64,000 nucleotides of DNA from an uncultured Lachnospiraceae bacterium. GTDB taxonomy: Bacteria > Bacillota > Clostridia > Lachnospirales > Lachnospiraceae. Below are positions 36,557-45,352 of the stretch, piece after piece. The notes below the pieces were generated by a model that saw nothing but the letters and a program-made list of their open reading frames with translations, did no database searches and was not told where the DNA came from. How positions within the stretch are numbered: the stretch's first letter is position 1; each line of letters opens with the position of its first letter. A program made the position numbers and the translations under genes. Location of the stretch: NCBI GenBank assembly GCA_947652925.1, contig CANTEW010000006.1, forward strand, positions 22,193-86,192, written 5' to 3'.

Positions 36557-37423
36557 TTATTTGTACAGGGATGCCTTTCCGATCGTCTGGAAAAGTTCCA
36601 GTTTATGTTTTGCCACTTCTTTCATGGCTTCCATACAGAGAGGTTCGATCACATTGGGCTCTCTTAAGCTCTTATCCTGGAGGACTTCTCTCATCTTTTC
36701 AAAATAAGCAGCCTTGATATCGGAGGAGATATTGATCTTGTTGATCCCAAGTGTCACAGATTCCCCGATCTCTCTATCCGGATTGTTGGATCCGCCATGG
36801 AGTACCAGAGGGATATCGACTTTGGACGCGATCTCTTTCAAGATATCCAGTTTCAACTCCGGTTTCATCCCTGCCGGGTATAATCCGTGGCATGTCCCGA
36901 TTGCCACCGCCAGTGTATCCACGCCTGTCTCTGCCACAAACTTCACAGCATCGTCCGGGTTTGTATAGATGATCTTCGCAGATCCGCCTTCCAGGTCTTC
37001 CGGTTCCAGAGAGCCGATCGTCCCCAGCTCTGCCTCGACAGATACATTGACCGGATGGGCTGCCTCGACGACTTTCTTCGTCCCGGCGATATTATCTGCA
37101 AAAGATAACTCCGCTCCGTCAAACATGACAGATGTAAATCCGCTCTGGATCGCCCAGATGATCTTCCCAAAGTCTCCGCAGTGATCCAGGTGGATACATA
37201 CCGGGACCGGTGACTTGTAGGCTTTTTCTTTGATCGCTGTCACCATCTCAGGGCCGATAAAGCTCAGCTCATCCGGATGGATCTCAATGATCACCGGCGA
37301 ATCTGTCTCCTCGCATACATCCATGATCCCAAGGAACATGGAATAATCACTGATATTAAACGCCGGGAGCGCGAATCTGTTCTCTTTTGCCACCGACAAG
37401 ATTTCCTTCATATTCATCAACAT
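36557..37423 (-). CDS. Class II fructose-bisphosphate/tagatose-bisphosphate aldolase family protein (copy 1)
   Basis: Class II aldolases cleave ketose bis- or monophosphates into DHAP and an aldehyde using zinc. The 288-residue protein has the zinc/catalytic motif CIHLDHCGDF, AELGTIGS, the second ligand in AIGTCHGLYP and the third in LVLHGGSNN. GGAGG lies 9 nt before the ATG at 37423. It is more similar to GatY/KbaY-type enzymes than to glycolytic Fba by eye. A second aldolase gene lies immediately upstream; the two may form a heteromer or act on different products. Confidence 0.87.
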   Translation of the reverse strand: MLMNMKEILSVAKENRFALPAFNISDYSMFLGIMDVCEETDSPVIIEIHPDELSFIGPEMVTAIKEKAYKSPVPVCIHLDHCGDFGKIIWAIQSGFTSVMFDGAELSFADNIAGTKKVVEAAHPVNVSVEAELGTIGSLEPEDLEGGSAKIIYTNPDDAVKFVAETGVDTLAVAIGTCHGLYPAGMKPELKLDILKEIASKVDIPLVLHGGSNNPDREIGESVTLGINKINISSDIKAAYFEKMREVLQDKSLREPNVIEPLCMEAMKEVAKHKLELFQTIGKASLYK

Positions 37424-37510
37424 GATCTATTTCCTCCGTAAAATAATATTTTTTCTATCTTTCATTTTAGTCCAGCAAACAATTGATGTCAATGATCGCC
37501 AAAAAATATT

Positions 37511-38365
37511 TTAGAAATGGCACAGCGTCTCCATACGTTCTTCCAGATACGGCTGCAGCCTGGACTGGACGTATTCCGGCAGACCGATCACTTTTACCGG
37601 ATCGGGGTTTTCTGCATTTTCAGCGGCAAACGCCGCCACTGCCTGATAATATCTCCCTAAGAATTCCGTGCCCAGGTTGAACTTATTGATCCCTTTTGAA
37701 AAAGCCACCTGCAGCTGATCGTCCGGGATGCCGCTCCCGCCGTGGAGGACCAGAGGGACGTCTGTCGCCGCATGGATCTCCTCCAAACGCCCGATATCAA
37801 GCTTGGGCGTCTCTTTATATTCGCCATGGGCATTCCCGATGGAGACAGCCAGGGAATCCACTCCTGTCTCTTCACAGAATCTCTTTGCCGCGTCTGGTTT
37901 CGTATACAGATCCGTCTTGTCATTGTCAGAAGACGCAGCCGCTCCCACATGTCCGATCTCACCTTCCACAAAAACATCCGACTTATGTGCTTCTGAGACT
38001 ACCTTCTTCGTCAGTGCGATATTCGTATCCAGATCGTTCATGGACCCATCGATCATGACCGAGCCGAAGCCTGCACGGATCGTCCTCATGACCGCCTCAT
38101 AGCTGTAGTCGTGGTCACAATGGAGTCCGATCGGCACCCTCACCTCTCCCGCCATCTCTTTTACCATCGCTGCATATGCCTCAAACCCGGTCGTATGCTG
38201 GATCGTCACATGCTCTGGGAACAACATGACGATGGCCGGTGTGTTGACAGCTTCTGCCGCGCAGACCACCGATCTGGCCATGATATGGTCCATACAGATA
38301 AATGCGATCGCCGCTGTATTGCTCTGTTGTGCCATTTTTACGATATTTCCTACTTTTTCGTACAT
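37511..38365 (-). CDS. Class II fructose-bisphosphate/tagatose-bisphosphate aldolase family protein (copy 2)
   Basis: The 284-residue paralogue of the downstream gene shows GLHCDHDYSYEAVM, GEIGHVGAA, SIGNAHGEYK and LVLHGGSGIP, so all three metal histidines and the catalytic aspartate are present. Despite the same fold, the sequence differs widely from copy 1, so this is not a recent duplication. It sits between the ADP-dependent kinase and copy 1, as expected for a kinase-then-aldolase route. Confidence 0.87.
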   Translation of the reverse strand: MYEKVGNIVKMAQQSNTAAIAFICMDHIMARSVVCAAEAVNTPAIVMLFPEHVTIQHTTGFEAYAAMVKEMAGEVRVPIGLHCDHDYSYEAVMRTIRAGFGSVMIDGSMNDLDTNIALTKKVVSEAHKSDVFVEGEIGHVGAAASSDNDKTDLYTKPDAAKRFCEETGVDSLAVSIGNAHGEYKETPKLDIGRLEEIHAATDVPLVLHGGSGIPDDQLQVAFSKGINKFNLGTEFLGRYYQAVAAFAAENAENPDPVKVIGLPEYVQSRLQPYLEERMETLCHF

Positions 38366-38391
38366 AATGTCTCCTTATCCTCTGTCGTCTA

Positions 38392-39600
38392 TCATTTTCT
38401 GTTCTCTTTGAGCAGACCTGGTAAAAGGCCGCCTGCGAATGAATCTCCAAGCCCGACCACGGTGGGATCCTCCACAAACTCCATATCTTTACAGGGGATA
38501 CAGCTGACCTGGCCATCCCACATCCTGCTTATCCTGTCACAAAATACTACACTGTCCGGCTTGTCAGGTATCTGCTTTGTCTTTTCCCACTCCTCCAGCG
38601 TAAGATCGTCCCCGCAGCGAAAACGTGTGGCGGACGTCAGCATCCCCCCTTCCAGGGCCCTGTGCATACTCTGCGCCATCTCGCCGTATGCCAGGACCCA
38701 TGCTGCAGAATGAACGAGGATCGTTTTCATGCCGGAATTTTTGTGGACATACTCCACTGCATCTTTGACCGCCGCGGGATCACAGATATCGATCCGCTTT
38801 CCAATATATTGCTGTAATTCGTCCTCATTCATGCTCAATACATGTACGACAGACGACAGCTGGTCATGCACATGATAGCGGAAACCTTTTTTGACATAAC
38901 AGCCGTCCTCCAGGACGACGCATGCGTCATTGGGCAGATAAGACAGCAGAGCCTTTGTCTTCTCCATACAGTCTTCCAGCGCGTCCTGATCGATGACTTC
39001 ACTGAAGCACCCCAGCAGGAACACTTCTGCGTCCACGATCATCTTTCCGAATGTATCCGGCAGGATCGGCATATGTAAGCTGTCGATATCCCTGGAGACC
39101 ATGAGCCGGTTCTCCCTGGGCGTAATAAAGTCGATATCATTGGCACAGATCCGGACACCGCCGCGGCACTGCAGGACTACATGCGGATAGATCTCGTCAC
39201 GCGCTGCGCCCACGCCTGAGAGGACACGGACACGCGCGGGCATCAACCGTTTTACATGCTCATTGTAACAACTCGTCTGGAGTACCGTGTCATATCCCAG
39301 GCGGTCTAAGATGATCGCTGCACGGGTCGGCGTCCCCCCTAATGTGACCGCATATTTAAAATGTCCGGCAAACTGTTCACAGGCTTCTGCCGTATCCGGG
39401 ACCATCTCTCCTCCGATCCCTTCTTTCAGATGGGCAAGGCTCGCGACCCAGACCGCCCTTTCGGAATCTATCTCCATATCCATCCGCAGCTCATCTGCAT
39501 GGATATCAAATGCTCTGATCTGCTCTTCTACAACATGTGTGTCCCATACCAACTCATAGTCCACACATGTATGAAAACCCATGGCAATCTTCTCATTCAT
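38392..39600 (-). CDS. ADP-dependent glucokinase/phosphofructokinase family protein
   Basis: This family phosphorylates hexoses or hexose phosphates using ADP instead of ATP and is best known in archaea. The 402-residue protein has a ribokinase-like fold: VTLGGTPTRAAIILDRLG near residue 85, long beta-alpha stretches (VLEDGCYVKKGFRYH), and the C-terminal GxGD catalytic motif VGLGDSFAGGLLPGLL with Asp386. The lack of an ordinary PfkB signature and the overall length favour the ADP-dependent group. It lies between the importer genes and two aldolases, so it probably makes the phosphorylated ketose that they cleave. Confidence 0.72.
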   Translation of the reverse strand: MNEKIAMGFHTCVDYELVWDTHVVEEQIRAFDIHADELRMDMEIDSERAVWVASLAHLKEGIGGEMVPDTAEACEQFAGHFKYAVTLGGTPTRAAIILDRLGYDTVLQTSCYNEHVKRLMPARVRVLSGVGAARDEIYPHVVLQCRGGVRICANDIDFITPRENRLMVSRDIDSLHMPILPDTFGKMIVDAEVFLLGCFSEVIDQDALEDCMEKTKALLSYLPNDACVVLEDGCYVKKGFRYHVHDQLSSVVHVLSMNEDELQQYIGKRIDICDPAAVKDAVEYVHKNSGMKTILVHSAAWVLAYGEMAQSMHRALEGGMLTSATRFRCGDDLTLEEWEKTKQIPDKPDSVVFCDRISRMWDGQVSCIPCKDMEFVEDPTVVGLGDSFAGGLLPGLLKENRK

Positions 39601-39650
39601 TCTGCATTTCTCCTTAAGTCAAGATATTGATCAATATGCCCCGCACCTTA

Positions 39651-40487
39651 TCAGCCTTTCACACCGCCTGAAGACATACCGGCGATAAAATATTTCTGGA
39701 AGAAGATAAACAGGATCAATACAGGGATAGAACCCAATACGCTCATCGCCATCATCTGGCTCCAATCATAAGCATGCTGTCCCATGAGCAGGTTAATGCC
39801 GATCGGGACCGTACGCATCTCTGTCTTCTGTGTCAGAGCCAGTGCGAACAGATACTCATTCCACGCCTGCATAAACGTGTACATCCCTACAGATACCATA
39901 CCAGGCAGAGATATGGGCACTAAGACCCCCCAGAGCGCTTTCCACCTGGAGCCGCCATCGATCATCACCGCCTCATCCAGCTCTCTGGACAGAGTGTTAA
40001 AATACCCCGTCATCATCAGGATACAATAGGGGAGCGTGGTGATCAGGTAAGTCAGGATCAGCGCAAAATATGTATCAAACAATTTTAACGCCACGATCAT
40101 CCCCATGTACGGGATCAGCAGTACGATAGGCGGGATCGCCTGGACACTGACGATCAGCGAATTGAACACACCCTTTCCCGGAAAATCAAAACGGCTGAAC
40201 GCATACGCTGCCAGGATCCCCACAAACAATGTCACGAGTACAACGCACCCGGCCACGATGTAGCTATTTATGAAAAACCGCACTTTCATAGAATCCGTGA
40301 ACACGGCCACATAAGAGGCCAGACTTGCCGTCTCGTCAAAAAACTTCGGCGGCCAGGAAAAGATAGCAGAGTTATCCTTCAGTGAAGAACAGAACATCCA
40401 TACGATCGGAAACGCCGCAAATATGCCGCCTATGACCAGAAGGACAGTCATGATGACTTTGATGTGTTTCTTATAACTCCCAACCAT
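39651..40487 (-). CDS. Carbohydrate ABC transporter permease (MalG type)
   Basis: This is one of two membrane subunits of a sugar importer. The 278-residue protein has six hydrophobic segments and the EAA-type loop DEAVMIDGGSRWKALWGVLVPISLPG that contacts the ATPase. Its start is 3 bp after the stop of the other permease. No ATPase is encoded in the operon, so a shared MsmX/MsiK-type subunit from elsewhere is presumed. Confidence 0.93.
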   Translation of the reverse strand: MVGSYKKHIKVIMTVLLVIGGIFAAFPIVWMFCSSLKDNSAIFSWPPKFFDETASLASYVAVFTDSMKVRFFINSYIVAGCVVLVTLFVGILAAYAFSRFDFPGKGVFNSLIVSVQAIPPIVLLIPYMGMIVALKLFDTYFALILTYLITTLPYCILMMTGYFNTLSRELDEAVMIDGGSRWKALWGVLVPISLPGMVSVGMYTFMQAWNEYLFALALTQKTEMRTVPIGINLLMGQHAYDWSQMMAMSVLGSIPVLILFIFFQKYFIAGMSSGGVKG

Positions 40488-40490
40488 ACC

Positions 40491-41378
40491 CTATTCCCTC
40501 ACTTTCTTCTGCTGCCTTACATAGAAGATAGCAATAAATACGCATACCACCAGCAGTACCGTCGCGGCTGTACCAGCCATACTATAGTCTACTTTCTGGA
40601 ACGCCAGCTTGTAGATATAGATACTCAGAGTTTCCGTAGACTGGACCGGACCGCCGCCAGTCAGCATCCAGATAACATTAAAGGACTGCAGCGTCCAGAT
40701 AAAGTCCAGCATAGCGATACTGATGAGGATCGGTTTCAGCTGGGGGATCGTGATGTGCAGAAAGCTCTTCGTCAGGGTGGCCCCGTCGATCGCAGCACTC
40801 TCATACAGATCCCCTGAGATCCCCTGCAGCCCGGCAAGGATACTGATCATATAGAACGGATATCCGCACCAGATATTGATAAAACAGATCACGGCAAGCG
40901 CCAGATCCTTGTTGCTCAGCCACTCCGTATTCCTGCTCACCTGGGGCAGGGCAGACATCAGATAATTGATGATACCGGAAGGCTGCAGCATCAGCTTCCA
41001 CAAGATCGCCACAACAGACGCCGTGAACACCCACGGCAATATGTAGACCACGCGGGCGATCGTCTTCGTCCTGTTTGTAAAATATTTCGAGTTCAGGAGC
41101 ATGGCGAATATCATCCCGATCACGAGATGCGCGACCACACTCACGACCACAAATATGATCGTATTGGACACCGCATTCCAAAATGAACTGTCCGCGAACA
41201 ATTCCGCATAGTTAGCCAGACCTACAAACTGGGGATCCGGCGATACGACTGCTTTGTCTACAAAAGAATAACGGATCACCATGATGATCGGTACCACCAA
41301 GAACACGATCATCAGGACTAACGTAGGCAGCAGGTATCTATACGGCGCGGTCTTCTTTCCGAATAATTTCAAGATCAA
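40491..41378 (-). CDS. Carbohydrate ABC transporter permease (MalF type)
   Basis: This is the second membrane subunit of the importer, 295 residues with six membrane segments beginning at LVLMIVFLVVPIIMVIRYSF. The EAA-type loop is YESAAIDGATLTKSFLHITIP. It sits between the binding-protein gene (82 bp upstream) and the MalG-type permease (3 bp downstream). Confidence 0.93.
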   Translation of the reverse strand: MILKLFGKKTAPYRYLLPTLVLMIVFLVVPIIMVIRYSFVDKAVVSPDPQFVGLANYAELFADSSFWNAVSNTIIFVVVSVVAHLVIGMIFAMLLNSKYFTNRTKTIARVVYILPWVFTASVVAILWKLMLQPSGIINYLMSALPQVSRNTEWLSNKDLALAVICFINIWCGYPFYMISILAGLQGISGDLYESAAIDGATLTKSFLHITIPQLKPILISIAMLDFIWTLQSFNVIWMLTGGGPVQSTETLSIYIYKLAFQKVDYSMAGTAATVLLVVCVFIAIFYVRQQKKVRE

Positions 41379-41460
41379 CCCCTCCTCGCATTATGATAAT
41401 AAAAGGAAACAGGACCAAAAGCCTGATCCTGTTTCCCAATGATCTCATCCCAGATCAGCT

Positions 41461-42819
41461 CTATTTCCCAGCTTCATCAAGATAGCCCTGCCAATTTTTC
41501 AACATCGCATCACATTCCAGGTCACCTTCAAGATATAATACAAGGTCGTTTGTCATGGATGTCATCACATCGGAGGCATTTGCCAGACCGATATACTCGT
41601 TGATCACATAGCAGTTTTTGTAAAGTTCATAGAAGGACTGGAACTGCTCCGGCGCCGCGCTATAATCCGGCTCAGCGACTGTACTGTTAGGGAATGCAGA
41701 CATCTCTACTGCCAAGCCTGCAGCAACAGAACCGTCTGTTCCGTCCAGGCCGCCAAGGAGATAATTAACAAATTTAGCCGCTTCTTCTTTATTCTCACTG
41801 GCTTCAGAGATCCCAACTGCCCAGCTTGCGTAGCAGATGCCGCTCTCACCGTCAAAGTCATCTTTTACAGGGACTGTCGTTGCTTCAAAGTTAATATCTG
41901 TGAACTGGCTCATCGTCGCCGCAGATGCCAATGTGAATGCGCAGTTGCCCGCTGCGAAGTTACTTGTCATCTCAGACTCTTCCAGTGTGCTCATACCTGG
42001 ATACAGGCATTCTTCATCATACAATGTCTTGAACAGCTCTGCCAGGGAAGCCAGATCTTCATTGCCGTCTGTCTTATACGCGCCGCTGTCATCTTTCAAT
42101 TTGATCCCGGATGCCCATCCTGTCCCGCCGAATACATTCTGGATACCATTTGCATTTGTCGTGCCAAGGTTCAGGGCGAATGCGGAATATCCTGCCTCTT
42201 TGATCTTCTTACATGCGTCGATCAGCTCTGTCCATGTCTTCGGGATCTCTGCGACTTTTGCTTTTTCCAGGATATCCATGTTCACATACATGGGATATGC
42301 GAAGTTATTGACTGGGACTACATATTTTGTCCCGTCCACTTCCCATATGTCGCTGGCAAGGCTGGCGTCCACACCGGCGGCTTCCACATCTGCGATGATG
42401 CCCATATCGGCAAACTCTGCCAGCCACGCGCCGTCCACGCTGATGATATCTGCGATCGTGCCATTTGTAGCGCCGGCTGTGATCGCCGTCTTTGTATCGG
42501 CCCAGGGCGCTGTCAGGAGTTCTACAGTGACACCTGTCTCTTCCTTATACTTGGCTACGATATCGTCCAGATAGCCCTCCGGGAGTTCTGCGCCCCACCA
42601 CTGCTGGAATTTCAGTGTCACGCCGTCCCCGCTGCTCTCTTCGCTCTTCGCGGTCTCGCTGCTCTCCTCGCTCCCGGCGGCCTCCGTACTCTCTCCACTC
42701 CCGCTGTCAGTCCCAGAGTCGCTTGATGAAGAACCGCCGCCGCATGCTGTCAGTGATAATACCATCGCACCGACCAAAGCTCCGGAAAGCACTTTTTTCG
42801 CTACTGTCTTCAATTTCAT
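41461..42819 (-). CDS. Sugar ABC transporter substrate-binding lipoprotein
   Basis: This is the extracellular sugar-binding protein of the importer, 452 residues. It has a lipoprotein signal peptide with lipobox LTACGGG, a Ser/Glu-rich linker, and a family 1 binding-protein body (VTLKFQQWWG, VEAAGVDAS, KTWTELIDACKKIKEAGYSA). The frame is open 17 codons further, but the ATG at 42819 has TAAGGAGGAG before it and starts a normal signal peptide. It is the first gene of the operon and follows a leader of about 140 nt with a second operator-like site. Confidence 0.93.
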   Translation of the reverse strand: MKLKTVAKKVLSGALVGAMVLSLTACGGGSSSSDSGTDSGSGESTEAAGSEESSETAKSEESSGDGVTLKFQQWWGAELPEGYLDDIVAKYKEETGVTVELLTAPWADTKTAITAGATNGTIADIISVDGAWLAEFADMGIIADVEAAGVDASLASDIWEVDGTKYVVPVNNFAYPMYVNMDILEKAKVAEIPKTWTELIDACKKIKEAGYSAFALNLGTTNANGIQNVFGGTGWASGIKLKDDSGAYKTDGNEDLASLAELFKTLYDEECLYPGMSTLEESEMTSNFAAGNCAFTLASAATMSQFTDINFEATTVPVKDDFDGESGICYASWAVGISEASENKEEAAKFVNYLLGGLDGTDGSVAAGLAVEMSAFPNSTVAEPDYSAAPEQFQSFYELYKNCYVINEYIGLANASDVMTSMTNDLVLYLEGDLECDAMLKNWQGYLDEAGK

Positions 42820-42844
42820 AATCGTTCTCCTCCTTAGATTGAAA

Positions 42845-42859
42845 TGAAATTTTTTTTCA
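42845..42859 (-). promoter_or_regulatory. RpiR operator-like palindrome, leader-proximal
   Basis: TGAAATTTTTTTTCA fits the TGAAA-N5-TTTCA pattern, a palindrome of a type I associate with RpiR-family repressors, with perfect 5-bp arms. It lies about 25 nt before the binding-protein start and 128 bp centre to centre from the promoter-proximal site. Binding has not been shown. Confidence 0.55.
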
Positions 42860-42968
42860 GCATTTCGCAAATATCAGCGCTTCTCCCAAAAAATATTATT
42901 TAATTTTGTTGAATATGACAATATATGTAGGGTTTTGCTGTAAATGCTTATGCCTTTTGCATGATTCT

Positions 42969-42996
42969 ATTATAAAATAAAATTTCATGATGTCAA
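42969..42996 (-). promoter_or_regulatory. Near-consensus sigma-A promoter of the sugar operon
   Basis: On the minus strand a perfect TTGACA (42991-42996) and perfect TATAAT (42969-42974) are separated by 16 bp. Transcription should start near 42962, about 143 nt before the binding-protein ATG. Such a strong promoter needs a repressor, which fits the operator inside the spacer. Confidence 0.85.
42973..42987 (-). promoter_or_regulatory. RpiR operator-like palindrome between -35 and -10
   Basis: The plus-strand TAAAATAAAATTTCA matches TGAAA-N5-TTTCA at 9 of 10 fixed positions. It occupies most of the promoter spacer and touches the -10 box, where a bound repressor would exclude RNA polymerase. 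Confidence 0.6.
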
Positions 42997-43018
42997 TACT
43001 TTTTTATAAACACTTCAC

Positions 43019-43067
43019 AAAAAAGTGTAAAACCCCTGCCAGACCGCAAGGGCTCTACACTTTTTTT
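43019..43067 (-). terminator. Terminator after the anti-sigma gene
   Basis: AGTGTA pairs with TACACT, with an inner CCC/GGG pairing. The stem is flanked by A-rich and T-rich runs on its outer sides (T at 43061-43067), so it can act on both strands. It follows the DUF4179 gene and separates it from the sugar operon promoter. Confidence 0.75.
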
Positions 43068-43083
43068 GATCACGCACGATCTC

Positions 43084-44664
43084 CTACTCCCCAAACACAA
43101 CCTCTTTATGATAAAGGGCGCGCTCATCCAAAAGCTGCTTGAATGTCTTTTCCTTTTTCTTCTCCTCATAGTCCTCGGACCAGTAATAGACTTTCAGCTC
43201 ATCCATATATTCTATATAGTCACAGATATAGATATCTATCCTGGATACATCCCTGTCCTGGATGGCGAAAGTGTCCGTACTGCTATTGCTGTTGCCCCCG
43301 TAGTCCAGGATGTCGCCGTCCGCATCCAGCGCAACGGTAAAATAGTCCGCCCCCGGCTGGCCGTCGTCAACAATGATCTCAAAGGGCGTTTTCGTCACTG
43401 ACACCAGCCCCAGGCCGTTATCATCCACATCGTTGATCTCTTTTACGACCGTCCCCTCACTGTTCTTATCCACATCCAATGAAAATTCCCAGGGACCCTC
43501 TGCCCACCAGTTTTCATATTTATTCGGATGCTCATTTGTCTCTGGGAAACGCTGGCCGTATCCATTCCACATTTCTGTAAAGAGCTGATGCTCGATCTCT
43601 TTTTGCTCGTCGGTAAATCCCTTATACGCCTCGTCTGTGAGCCCCAGGCCATTCTCACGCATACCCTGTTCATACGCTGCCCGCAGGTCCTCAGGCATCT
43701 CCGGGGTATCTGGATCCGCCTTATCCCCCACCACCATGGGGATGGAAAGCTTGACCTTAAAACTTTCCGGCACTTCCACCTCTTTTTTGTAGTCTTCCCA
43801 TTTTGGGCCCCCGACTCTGGCAAGGGACTCGTCGGTCATATCGTCTATACCCAGGATCTGACATGCTCTTTCATGGGCTCCTGCGGGATCCTCTCCAAGC
43901 TCCTGCTCTGTGATACCCAGAGACAGCATAAAATTGTTCCATGCACTTTCATAACCCGCGCGGTCAATGACTTCCTCAGAAGCTGAAAGGTCAGACCGGA
44001 TCACCCCCACATACGTATGTCCATCCAAAAATCTCCCATCCAGGCTATCACTGCCGCCCGTGGCGACCAGATCTTCCTGCGGGTTAAAGTCAAATTTTAT
44101 CATACTGTCCCACAGATGGAGAGACTGTCTCCCTTCCTGATCGGTCAGAGTGTCCGGAAATCCCTCTTCGGACGTGAGTACCATACTGATATAGAGAGCC
44201 ACATCATTGCAGTACACTTCTGACAAAGTTATGGTCATGCCGTTCTTGGTCTGGCTGTAAAGTGTATTTTCGCTCTGCACGGCGACCTCCCCTCCTGTGC
44301 CGTCTGCTCCTGTATCGCCACTATCCTTTTCCAGAGGCTTTGCATACCCGCTGTAATCTCCAGAAAATCCCAGTGAATCCCCCAACGCTCCAAAAACACG
44401 TCCCACCAGAGGGATCTGTGCAGCAAAGGCAGGATCCGCGACGCATACGACGAGAAAGACTACCGCCGCTGCCGCAAGGCCCGTACAGATTTTGAAGATC
44501 ATATTTCCTCTCTTTTTCCGCTCTCCCGATATCTCTTTTGATCCCTGCATATCCCTGATACGGGCGAAAGCCGCGTCCTGGGCGTTTTTCACCTTTTCCG
44601 GCACGGGAAATCCCTTTGTCATGGTCTCCTGGATCTCTTTATCCAGCCGTGTGTGTTCTCTCAT
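43084..44664 (-). CDS. DUF4179 domain anti-sigma factor
   Basis: The 526-residue protein has a cytoplasmic N-terminus (1-50), one membrane segment (MIFKICTGLAAAAVVFLVVCVADPAFA) and a large extracytoplasmic part. The DUF4179-type region just after the membrane (FAAQIPLVGRVFGALGDSL) is typical of membrane-bound anti-sigma factors paired with ECF sigmas in Firmicutes. Its start overlaps the sigma gene by 26 nt, so the two are coupled. It presumably holds the sigma factor inactive until a surface signal arrives; the signal is unknown. Confidence 0.82.
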   Translation of the reverse strand: MREHTRLDKEIQETMTKGFPVPEKVKNAQDAAFARIRDMQGSKEISGERKKRGNMIFKICTGLAAAAVVFLVVCVADPAFAAQIPLVGRVFGALGDSLGFSGDYSGYAKPLEKDSGDTGADGTGGEVAVQSENTLYSQTKNGMTITLSEVYCNDVALYISMVLTSEEGFPDTLTDQEGRQSLHLWDSMIKFDFNPQEDLVATGGSDSLDGRFLDGHTYVGVIRSDLSASEEVIDRAGYESAWNNFMLSLGITEQELGEDPAGAHERACQILGIDDMTDESLARVGGPKWEDYKKEVEVPESFKVKLSIPMVVGDKADPDTPEMPEDLRAAYEQGMRENGLGLTDEAYKGFTDEQKEIEHQLFTEMWNGYGQRFPETNEHPNKYENWWAEGPWEFSLDVDKNSEGTVVKEINDVDDNGLGLVSVTKTPFEIIVDDGQPGADYFTVALDADGDILDYGGNSNSSTDTFAIQDRDVSRIDIYICDYIEYMDELKVYYWSEDYEEKKKEKTFKQLLDERALYHKEVVFGE

Positions 44665-45184
44665 CTAGGATCCCTCCTTTTTCTGGTATTTCCTGAAAAT
44701 AAGCGCACCGTATCTGTTCCCTTGCCCTGGCGAGCCTGGTCTTCACTGTATTTTCTTTCACTTCCAAAAGCTCCGCGATCTCAGCGATCTTAAAACCCTG
44801 TTCATAGTAGAGTACCAATATGACACGGTATTTCTCATCCACCTGCCCCAACATCTCCTTAAATTCAAATTCAGCCAGCGAACTGTCCTGCCGCGGTGTC
44901 TCCGGCAGTCTTTCCAAGGGACTGACCTTTTTATAATGCCTCAGGATCTGACTACACTCATTGATCAGGATACGTATCAGCCAGGTCTTAAAATACTCTG
45001 CTCTCTTCAAGGTATGGAGTTTCTCAAAACAGGTCAAGATCGTATCCTGTATAGCGTCCGCCACATCATCGTCGTTTCTCAATATCCCGCGGGCCACCTT
45101 ATACATAGACAGAGAATTGGCCTCCATCAGCCCAAGAAAAGCATCCGTGTCTCCCTGGATAGCTTTTTGTACAAGCTCATGCAT
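44639..45184 (-). CDS. ECF-type RNA polymerase sigma factor
   Basis: The 181-residue sigma-70 family protein has region 2 (MYKVARGILRNDDDVADAIQDT) and region 4 (ILVLYYEQGFKIAEIAELLEVKENTVKTRL) with a helix-turn-helix, but no regions 1 or 3. It overlaps the DUF4179 anti-sigma gene. A promoter with ECF-type boxes 55 nt upstream suggests autoregulation. Confidence 0.93.
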   Translation of the reverse strand: MHELVQKAIQGDTDAFLGLMEANSLSMYKVARGILRNDDDVADAIQDTILTCFEKLHTLKRAEYFKTWLIRILINECSQILRHYKKVSPLERLPETPRQDSSLAEFEFKEMLGQVDEKYRVILVLYYEQGFKIAEIAELLEVKENTVKTRLARAREQIRCAYFQEIPEKGGILDERTHTAG

Positions 45185-45238
45185 CTCTATACTCCCTTCC
45201 TCCCTTCATCCTGTATGTATCTTTTTTCGTCTACACTC

Positions 45239-45269
45239 ATTAGATGGAGGAGAGCATAGAAAAGTTTCA
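45239..45269 (-). promoter_or_regulatory. Candidate autoregulated ECF promoter
   Basis: On the minus strand TGAAAC (45264-45269) followed by TTTTC, a 17-bp spacer and CATCTAAT (45239-45246) resembles ECF promoters (TGAAAC, CGTCTA-like). No good sigma-A elements are seen in the same gap. Confidence 0.55.
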
Positions 45270-45290
45270 TCTGGCTCTTCTTTTCAGATC

Positions 45291-45341
45291 AAAAATGGCT
45301 CTGAAAGATCATGATCAGACAACGACCATCCTTTCAAAGCC
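45291..45341 (-). terminator. Terminator after hemW
   Basis: On the minus strand GGCTTTGAAAGGAT pairs with ATCTTTCAGAGCC (one or two mismatches), followed by ATTTTTG. It sits 12 bp after the hemW stop and just before the sigma-gene promoter. Confidence 0.75.
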
Positions 45342-45352
45342 ATCTGGGCCTC

